64,000 nt of DNA from CAXXOK01 sp963675925 (lineage in GTDB: Bacteria; Bacillota; Clostridia; Christensenellales; Aristaeellaceae): the NCBI GenBank assembly GCA_963675925.2, contig CAXXIB010000004.1, forward strand, positions 1,178,001-1,242,000, written 5' to 3'. The notes beneath the pieces are model-generated. The model saw only the letters and a list, made by a program, of their open reading frames with translations. It ran no database searches and had not been told where the DNA came from. Below are positions 58,163 to 64,000 of this stretch, piece by piece (within the stretch, counting starts at the first letter, position 1; every line of letters starts with the position of its first letter). Made by a program: the position numbers and the translations under genes.

Positions 58163-58609
58163 CTAAATAAAGAACATATATCCCTGATCTTTGCGGTGCT
58201 TTTTCATTTCGTCGGCCAGGGTTTTCAGGCTTACGCCGGACAGGGTGGTTTTCACTGCGCTGTCAACGGCATCAAACACGGAAATGCGCATGGCCGCTTC
58301 TATGCCCGGGGCATGCTCTTTCACCGTGTCTCCAACCTCTTCAAACAACGATAAATCGGTCGCCCACAGCACCTCAAAGGCGGATATGTCCTGCGGGGGG
58401 CGGGCCAGGCGGTACCCGCCCTGTGCACCTTTTTGTGAGGAAACTACCTCGGCTTTTTTAAGCAGTGAAAATACCTGTTCCAGATAGATTTTTGAGATGC
58501 CCAGACTTTCGGATAAGCTGATGACTGTAATATTGTCACCCGTATCGTAGCGGGTTGCCATGCTGATGGTTGCGGCCAGCGCGTAGCGGCCTCTGGCGGA
58601 AATTCTCAT
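58163..58609 (-). CDS. Rrf2-family regulator, CymR-like
   Basis: A 148-residue protein: RISARGRYALAATISMA then the Rrf2 winged helix (SLSESLGISKIYLEQVFSLLKKAEVVSSQKGAQGGYRLAR, in parts). No cysteine at all, so it cannot hold the Fe-S cluster of IscR; this points to CymR, which senses cysteine status through CysK. Start 58609 has AAGGAG. It is divergent from cysK-metY with both promoters in a 147-base gap. Confidence 0.9.
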   Translation of the reverse strand: MRISARGRYALAATISMATRYDTGDNITVISLSESLGISKIYLEQVFSLLKKAEVVSSQKGAQGGYRLARPPQDISAFEVLWATDLSLFEEVGDTVKEHAPGIEAAMRISVFDAVDSAVKTTLSGVSLKTLADEMKKHRKDQGYMFFI

Positions 58610-58645
58610 AGTTCTCCTTCTTTGCATACCGATTCACTAGGTATT

Positions 58646-58674
58646 AGTGTAAACAAATCAAAATTCATTGTCAA
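58646..58674 (-). promoter_or_regulatory. Promoter of the Rrf2 gene
   Basis: Minus strand: TTGACA (58674-58669), 17 bases, TACACT (58651-58646). Confidence 0.7.
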
Positions 58675-58680
58675 GAGGGG

Positions 58681-58709
58681 TTGACAAGCCTTATATATCG
58701 GGGTATATT
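58681..58709 (+). promoter_or_regulatory. Promoter of cysK-metY
   Basis: TTGACA (58681-58686), 17 bases, TATATT (58704-58709). Only seven bases separate its -35 from that of the Rrf2 gene, so one bound dimer could affect both. Confidence 0.75.
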
Positions 58710-58756
58710 ACAAACATACTATTCCTATATGTATTACTTATTTGGAGGCAAGACAG

Positions 58757-59689
58757 ATGACACAGATCGTAAATACCCTGACGGATCTTATCGGCAATAC
58801 GCCGCTTATTACACTACATAACATCATCAAATCCCACGAACTCAAGGCCAATCTTGTAGCCAAGCTGGAAGGGAAGAACCCCGGCGGCAGCGTGAAGGAC
58901 CGCATTGCCAGAGGCATGATCGACGACGCGGAAAAACGCGGCGCACTCAAGCCCGGCGCGGTGATTATCGAGCCCACCAGCGGCAACACGGGCATTGGCC
59001 TGGCATCGGTTGCGGCCGCGCGCGGCTATCGCCTGATCCTGACAATGCCTGAAACCATGAGCCAGGAGCGGCGCAACCTGCTGAAAGCCTACGGGGCGGA
59101 GCTGGTACTAACCGAAGGCCCTGGCGGCATGCGCGGCGCGATTGAAAAAGCCAACGAGCTGGCAGCGGAAACGCCGGGAGCGTTTATTCCCGGCCAGTTT
59201 GATAACTCGGCCAATCCTGAAGCGCACCGCAAAACCACCGGTCCGGAAATCTGGCGCGATACCGCCGGCAGTGTGGACTTTCTGGTCGCCGGGGTCGGCA
59301 CCGGCGGTACCATTACCGGCACGGGAGAATACCTGAAATCGCAAAAACCGTCCGTACGCGCCATCGCTGTCGAGCCGGACGCATCCCCCGTATTATCGGG
59401 CGGCCAACCCGGCCCCCATCCCATCCAGGGCATTGGCGCGGGATTTGTACCCAAGGTGCTTAACACCGAAGTGCTTGACGAAATTGTGCGCGTAAAAGCA
59501 GACGATGCCAAGGCGGCCGCGCGCGACCTGGCCAAACATGAAGGGCTGCTTGCGGGCATTTCGTCCGGGGCAGCGCTGTGGGCGGCCATGCAGGTGGCAA
59601 AGCGCGCTGAAAACGCAGGAAAAACAGTGGTTGTCGTCCTCCCCGATACGGGTGAACGCTATCTGTCGACCCCTTTATTTTTTGAATGA
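58757..59689 (+). CDS. cysK: Cysteine synthase (O-acetylserine sulfhydrylase)
   Basis: A 310-residue PLP enzyme. PLP lysine K47 in NPGGSVKDRIA, TSGNTGIGLA for phosphate and substrate, GTGGTITG, and SSGAALWA. It makes cysteine from O-acetylserine and sulfide. Start 58757 has GGAGG eight bases upstream. First of the cysK-metY operon under probable Rrf2/CymR control; in CymR systems CysK is also the co-regulator. Confidence 0.96.
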   Translation: MTQIVNTLTDLIGNTPLITLHNIIKSHELKANLVAKLEGKNPGGSVKDRIARGMIDDAEKRGALKPGAVIIEPTSGNTGIGLASVAAARGYRLILTMPETMSQERRNLLKAYGAELVLTEGPGGMRGAIEKANELAAETPGAFIPGQFDNSANPEAHRKTTGPEIWRDTAGSVDFLVAGVGTGGTITGTGEYLKSQKPSVRAIAVEPDASPVLSGGQPGPHPIQGIGAGFVPKVLNTEVLDEIVRVKADDAKAAARDLAKHEGLLAGISSGAALWAAMQVAKRAENAGKTVVVVLPDTGERYLSTPLFFE

Positions 59690-59701
59690 GGAGATGAGAC
59701 T

Positions 59702-60985
59702 ATGGCAGACAAACTGAGATTTGAAACCTTACAGCTCCATGCAGGGCAGGAGCAGCCCGACCCGGCCACCGGTGCACGCGCTGTGCCGATTTACCAAACT
59801 GCGTCGTATGTTTTCCCCGATGCCGCATCTGCGGCGGCGCGCTTTGCACTGGCTGAGGAAGGCAACATTTATACCCGGATTATGAACCCGACCAACGATG
59901 CGTTTGAAAAGCGCATTGCGGCGTTGGAAGGCGGCATCGCGGCACTGGCGTTTTCAAGCGGGCTGGCGGCGATTACCGCTTCGGTTCGCAATATTGCCGG
60001 TGCAGGCGACCATATTGTGTCGGCCACGTCCATCTACGGCGGCACCTACAGCCTGTTTGCGCATACGTTCTCGGAGATCGGTATCGAAACCACCTTTGTT
60101 GACGGGGATGATCCGGCGAGTTTTGAACGTGCCATTCGCCCAAATACCAAGCTGCTGTTCACCGAAACGCTGGGCAATCCCAACTCCAACGTGGCCGATA
60201 TTCGCGCGATTGCCGATATTGCTCACAAGCACGGCATTCCGCTGATTATTGACAATACCTTTGCCACGCCGTACCTGCTGCGCCCGTTTGAGCACGGCGT
60301 GGACATCGTTGTGCATTCGGCGACCAAGTTTATCGGCGGGCACGGTACCTCCATCGGCGGTGTGCTGGTGGACGGCGGTAACTTCGACTGGGCGGCGTCG
60401 GACAAGTTCCCCGGCCTGTCCAAGCCCAGCCCCGGCTATCATGGTGCTGTATTTACCGATGTGGCGGGGCCTGCGGCCTATAGTATGAAAGCCCGCGTGA
60501 CCACCCTGCGGGATACCGGTGCGGCGCTAAGCCCCTTCAATGCGTTTTTGTTCCTGCAAGGGCTGGAAACGCTTTCCCTGCGCGTCGAACGCCATGTGGA
60601 AAATGCGCTCAAGGTGGTGGATTTTTTACGCAAGCACGACAAGGTAAGCAAGGTGAACCATCCCTCGCTGCCGGATTCGCCCACACATGCGCTGTACCAA
60701 AAGTATTTTCCAAGTGGCGCAGGGTCCATCTTTACGTTTGAACTCAACGGCACCGCCGAACAGGCCAAGGCACTGACCGAAACCCTTTCGATTTTCTCAC
60801 TGCTGGCCAATGTGGCTGATGTGAAATCGCTGGTCATTCACCCGGCGTCGACCACCCATAGCTCCCTGAGCGAGGACGAGCTGCTGGCTGCGGGAATCAC
60901 ACCCAACACCGTCCGCCTGTCGATTGGTACCGAGCATATTGACGACCTGCTCGCCGATCTCAGCCAGGCGCTGGATACGGTTTGA
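59702..60985 (+). CDS. metY: O-acetylhomoserine sulfhydrylase (MetY-type)
   Basis: A 427-residue Cys/Met-metabolism PLP enzyme. The PLP lysine is in HSATKFIGGHGT; YTRIMNPTND and the long C-terminal part match O-acetylhomoserine aminocarboxypropyltransferases rather than cystathionine synthases. It makes homocysteine from O-acetylhomoserine and sulfide. Twelve bases after cysK; the pair assimilates sulfide into cysteine and methionine. Confidence 0.95.
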   Translation: MADKLRFETLQLHAGQEQPDPATGARAVPIYQTASYVFPDAASAAARFALAEEGNIYTRIMNPTNDAFEKRIAALEGGIAALAFSSGLAAITASVRNIAGAGDHIVSATSIYGGTYSLFAHTFSEIGIETTFVDGDDPASFERAIRPNTKLLFTETLGNPNSNVADIRAIADIAHKHGIPLIIDNTFATPYLLRPFEHGVDIVVHSATKFIGGHGTSIGGVLVDGGNFDWAASDKFPGLSKPSPGYHGAVFTDVAGPAAYSMKARVTTLRDTGAALSPFNAFLFLQGLETLSLRVERHVENALKVVDFLRKHDKVSKVNHPSLPDSPTHALYQKYFPSGAGSIFTFELNGTAEQAKALTETLSIFSLLANVADVKSLVIHPASTTHSSLSEDELLAAGITPNTVRLSIGTEHIDDLLADLSQALDTV

Positions 60986-60998
60986 TCGGGATTGCACC

Positions 60999-61026
60999 AA
61001 AAAGCCGCGCTATGCGCGGCTTTTTT
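60999..61026 (+). terminator. Intrinsic terminator of cysK-metY
   Basis: AAAAAGCCGCGC (60999-61010), TAT, GCGCGGCTTTTTT (61014-61026). Confidence 0.93.
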
Positions 61027-61041
61027 ATGTGAGGTTACGGC

Positions 61042-62159
61042 TTAACGGCTAACCGTTCTGGGCACATACAGTATCGATGCGATCAGCGCGGTTAGCGGGG
61101 CGGTGAACACAAGGCCGAAGCTGCCGACCAGGGTGTTGAGGAGCTGGCTGGCGACATATTTCAGGTTGATGATATCGCCCGGCGGTGTGCCCTGCCCTGC
61201 AAAATACATGAGCATGGACAGGTAATTGCCGGAGTAGGCCAGCATCAGGGTGGTGGCCATGGTGCCCAGCACGTTGCGGCCGACCTCGCGCCCGCTTTTA
61301 AACAGATCCCGGCGGGAGATATCGCAGCTGTGAGCCTGGACCTCGTGGGTGGAGACGGCAATGTCCATGCTCAGGTCCATGACTGCGCCGGAGTTGGCAA
61401 TGAACATCATCCCGATGAACAGCCCGCGCGGGTCAATTTGCAGCGAGCTTTGGGATATAAGCGGAATCAGGTAGGGGATATCTCCGCCGTCCAGCTTTAG
61501 TGCATCCGTCAGCACAAGCGCCAGAATGCAGGTGATCAGCGTACCCGACAACGACCCCAGCAGCGCTACGACGCAGCGTTTGGTAAAGCCCGCGATCAGC
61601 AGATCAATCAGTATGGTGAGGGCGACAACAGTGACGAAGGACGCGAGGATCGGGTTTACCATATCCAGAAGAAGAGGAATCAGCAATTTCCAGATGATCA
61701 CCGTACTGGCCGCCAGTGAAATCAGTGCGTTGCAACCCACAATGCCGCCGAATATAATCAGCCCCGCCGACAGCGCCAGGACAATCCATAATTCAGTATT
61801 GGCGCGGTAGTGGTCAATCAGCGTAATAAAAACCCGTCGGACGTGCCGTTGATGATGGCATAGGCGATATCTCCGGGCTCAAACAGCTTGTCCTTATCCA
61901 GCGCTGCATTCATATAGTTGGTGGCGGTTGTTTGCGTGCCTGTATACTCGCCTGTCAGTACCGTGACAGAGCAGGTTTGCGTACCGGTATATACGATACC
62001 AATGGTGATCAGTTCGTCGTTGTTTACAGCGTCAATACGCACCTGCACGCGTGGCAGTGTAGAGTATACGGTCTGATGCCGGGCGGGCAGCAGGCACAGT
62101 ATACCGCAGAACACGAGCATCACTGCCGCAAAGATCAGGTTGTTCTTTCGTCTTCTCAT
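61042..62159 (-). pseudogene. YibE/F-family membrane protein, interrupted by one frameshift
   Basis: The N-terminal frame runs from ATG 62159 (GGAGG four bases upstream) through one membrane helix and a small domain ending GDIAYAIINGTSDGF, then stops at 61818. The remainder continues in another frame (FITLIDHYRANTELWIV, GCNALISLAAS, FIGMMFIANSGAVMDLSMDIA) to 61042. Adding one A to the run of five at plus-strand 61828-61832 joins them into one protein of about 371 residues, normal for YibE/F. Function of YibE/F is not established. Likely a sequencing error, possibly a real mutation. Confidence 0.85.
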
Positions 62160-62179
62160 ACGTCCTCCGTGTCGCTTTG

Positions 62180-62210
62180 AAAAAGCGGGGCTGCCCAACG
62201 GCAGCCCCGC
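62180..62210 (-). terminator. Intrinsic terminator of the alkaline phosphatase gene
   Basis: Minus strand: GCGGGGCTGCC, GTTG, GGCAGCCCCGC, then TTTTT (62210 down to 62180). Confidence 0.93.
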
Positions 62211-62225
62211 GGATACGGAATCGGG

Positions 62226-63756
62226 TTATTTGTCTGCGGTCAGACCCATGGCTTCCATGGTCTTACCAAAGATATCGGTATTGTCGTACATGCCGGAGAA
62301 CAGTTCTGCGTTTACGCCCATGGCGTATACGGGGATTTGCAATCCGGTGTGTGCGTACGAGGTATAGCTCAGGCCGGCTTTGTTGTTGATGATGTGGCTG
62401 ACGGCCATGGACAAGGGCTCGTAGCCGCCGTAGAGCAATTTCTCGTTGTCACCGAGTGTAAGATCTTCGCTGGGCGTCATGCTCAGGTCAAAGGCGGCTT
62501 GCAGGGACGCGATCTCGGTGTCAGTCAGGGTGAGATCCATGTCCGGGGTCGTGGTCAGGCCGTAATCTTTTTCGATCAGAGCCAGCGCGTCTTCAAAGGT
62601 GGCACCGTCTTCACGCATTTTGGCAACTTCGCCGCTGAAGGTGGCAAACGAAACTTTCTGGTTTTGGAGGTAATTGAAATGCGTGTCGTATGCGGTGGTA
62701 GCAAAACCGATGGTCATGCCGCCGGTTTCGTGATCGCCGGTGACGATAATCAGCGTTTCTTCAGGATGCTCGGCTGCAAAATCGACAGCAACCTGTACGG
62801 CATCGGAGAAGGCGATGGTGTCGTAAATGCTGGCAGCCGCGTCATTGGCGTGGCCCGCCCAGTCAATCTTGCCACCTTCAACCATCATGAAGAAGCCGTC
62901 TTCGTTGTTGATGACTTCGATGCCTGCCGAAACGATATCGGCCAGGGAGTGAATGTCGCCTTCCGTGGCTTCGCGGTTCACGCGGTCGATCTCGTAGGCC
63001 ATGGCGGAGCTGTCGGCGATGTCGGGGTTGTTGAGCAGCACAGGCGCTTTTGCGTCTGCAATCGAGGCAATGCCTTCCTTGGTGTTGACAATCGTCCAAC
63101 CATTTTCGGCGGCATAGTCTTCGGTGTTGGGTTTGTCATCTACATACATCTTGCGCAGCTCGCCGCCGCCCAGGAAGTCCAGCACGGTGCCTGTGAGGGC
63201 CTGCACGCCGATTTCGTAGTAGTTGTTGCGGGAGGTTTCTTTGGCGTAGTAGGCTGCCGGGGTAGCGTGGTTCAATGAAACGCTGGATACGACGCCGATC
63301 TTCATGCCGGCTTCTTTCGCGTATTCGGTGATGAGCTTGGTGGATTCGGTGAGAAGCGAACTGGCCGGTTTTGTCAAGCACGGCGTCCTCGGTCGTGTTG
63401 TCCTCGGTGGCGACTGCGTACTTGTAGTTGAGCGCGCCGGAGGGGATTTTCTCGCCGGATGCCATTGCGCTGGCAGTGGAGGCGGAGTCCGGGTTGAAGG
63501 AGGTGGCATCGTAGGTCGTCATCAGACCGACGGTAGACCAATCAGAGAAGGAGAGTTCTGCGGGGACAGGAACGGGAGAGTCCGGATTGGCGATCGCGCC
63601 GAGGTAATACTGGGTCGCGGTCACTTGGGGGCTGCCCATGCCGTCGCCGATAAACATAAATACATACTTGGGGGTTGTTGCCATGTCGCTGGCAAAGGCT
63701 GCGGTGCAGGATACCATTAGTACCAGTGCAAGGAACAGGGAGATAACCTTTTTCAT
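62226..63756 (-). pseudogene. phoA: Alkaline phosphatase (PhoA type), interrupted by one frameshift
   Basis: From ATG 63756 (AAGGAAG upstream) the frame gives a signal peptide (LFLALVLMVSCTAAFA), FIGDGMGSPQ and the active serine in DSASTASAMASG, up to VLDK. The other frame continues with SLLTESTKLITEYAKEAGM, HATPAAYY, DWAGHANDAA, TGDHETGGM and HTGLQIPVYAMG, covering all metal ligands, to 62226. The shift lies between 63353 and 63372; removing one base (for example one T of the TTTT at 63369-63372) restores one frame of about 509 residues. The protein would release phosphate outside the cell. Probably a sequencing error. Confidence 0.88.
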
Positions 63757-63833
63757 GGAGTGCACTTCCTTTCGATATTCAAGTTGGTTCAACTTACACT
63801 ATCAAAGGAGTGTTAGCGGTGATGGAACAGGTG

Positions 63834-63870
63834 TGTAAATCCTTTGTAAGGGATTGCGGGTGCATGTTAA
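63834..63870 (-). promoter_or_regulatory. Possible PhoP-box-like repeats upstream of the phosphatase gene
   Basis: On the minus strand TTTACA (63839-63834) and CTTACA (63850-63845) are 11 bases apart start to start, with TTAACA (63870-63865) further up. This resembles TTAACA-type PhoP boxes. Downstream -10 is weak (TAACAC). The remaining bases to 64000 show no gene. Confidence 0.4.
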
Positions 63871-64000
63871 GCGGATTGAAAACCAAAACCGGAGCAAACG
63901 TAAACGGCGTGGACGTTTGCATGCAACAAGGGCTGTAAATTTGACTTATGAAGTTTTTTACATTCAAGGGGATTGGGTAAATAGTATGTCAAGCATTCTG

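Noticed and set aside
58163..58609. IscR-type Fe-S regulator
   Set aside because: The protein has no cysteine, so no cluster can be bound that way.
62337..63278. A 313-codon plus-strand frame
   Set aside because: Antisense to alkaline phosphatase; Val/Gly-rich shadow.
1..64000. CRISPR-Cas, rRNA, phage structural or conjugation genes
   Set aside because: None recognised. The element part has integrase, ArdC and regulators but no relaxase or type IV secretion genes within the window.

Overview
The window reads as a chromosomal segment of an anaerobic, moderately GC-rich Gram-positive bacterium, most likely a clostridium-like Firmicute. Evidence: strong GGAGG-type ribosome binding sites, lipobox lipoproteins, YesM/YesN-type signalling, DUF1836 and DUF2871 proteins, and an oxygen/NO-defence set (hybrid cluster protein, rubredoxin, desulfoferrodoxin). 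No species name can be supported from the sequence alone.

Layout. (1) 1-9150 is an AT-rich integrated mobile element entering from the left: the start of hsdS, hsdM, two XRE regulators with clear operators, a serine resolvase, an ArdC-type antirestriction protein, a pair of unknown paralogs, and a tyrosine integrase next to tRNA-Arg(CCT). A helically phased repeat array lies just upstream of the integrase. (2) 9460-15301 holds glycan genes (WecE-like aminotransferase, family 2 glycosyltransferase, GT-C membrane glycosyltransferase) interleaved with two exported multi-domain rhodanese proteins. (3) 15291-23496 is a transport and sulfur block: an ATP-grasp enzyme plus an SsuABC/TauABC-like transporter (permease frameshifted), a LysR regulator, two TusA-like sulfur carriers, two YeeE/YedE membrane proteins and a thioredoxin-reductase-like flavoprotein. 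(4) 23819-30579 is a sugar ABC transporter with a YesMN-type two-component system and an amidohydrolase. (5) 30752-33665 is a MerR-SDR-MATE operon under a textbook MerR promoter. (6) 34003-37207 has a DUF2892 protein, thioredoxin, a Crp/Fnr regulator and a CoA-disulfide reductase-rhodanese. (7) 37298-38700 has a DUF1836 protein and an SGNH hydrolase. (8) 38858-49861 is an ArsR regulator followed by a 13-gene operon in the order of the archaeal Mbx/Mbs (membrane-bound sulfane reductase) complex. Its last subunit is a NuoI-like ferredoxin fused to a GltD/NfnB-like NAD(P)H flavoprotein. (9) 50884-52716 is a small AT-rich island (DUF3892, XRE, ImmA/IrrE). (10) 52761-60985 carries an MBL hydrolase, DUF2871, an HcpR-like regulator with a ferredoxin-cupin-rubredoxin-hcp operon, desulfoferrodoxin, and an Rrf2 regulator with cysK and metY. 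(11) 61042-63756 has YibE/F and alkaline phosphatase genes, each broken by one frameshift.

How it fits together. Sulfur is the recurring theme: exported rhodaneses, a possible sulfonate-type importer, TusA/YedE sulfur handling, CoA-disulfide reductase-rhodanese (the family of the P. furiosus CoA-dependent sulfur reductase), an Mbx/Mbs-type ion-pumping complex behind a cysteine-bearing ArsR regulator, and Rrf2/CysK/MetY assimilation. My leading hypothesis is a bacterial respiratory module that couples ferredoxin, and perhaps NAD(P)H, oxidation to sulfane-sulfur or NAD(P) reduction with Na+ or H+ pumping. The large subunit keeps only half of the [NiFe] ligands, so it is not a hydrogenase.

Quality caution: three genes near one another in type of defect (15992-16812, 61042-62159, 62226-63756) each need a single-base change at or near a homopolymer to restore the frame. 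This suggests indel errors rather than true decay.
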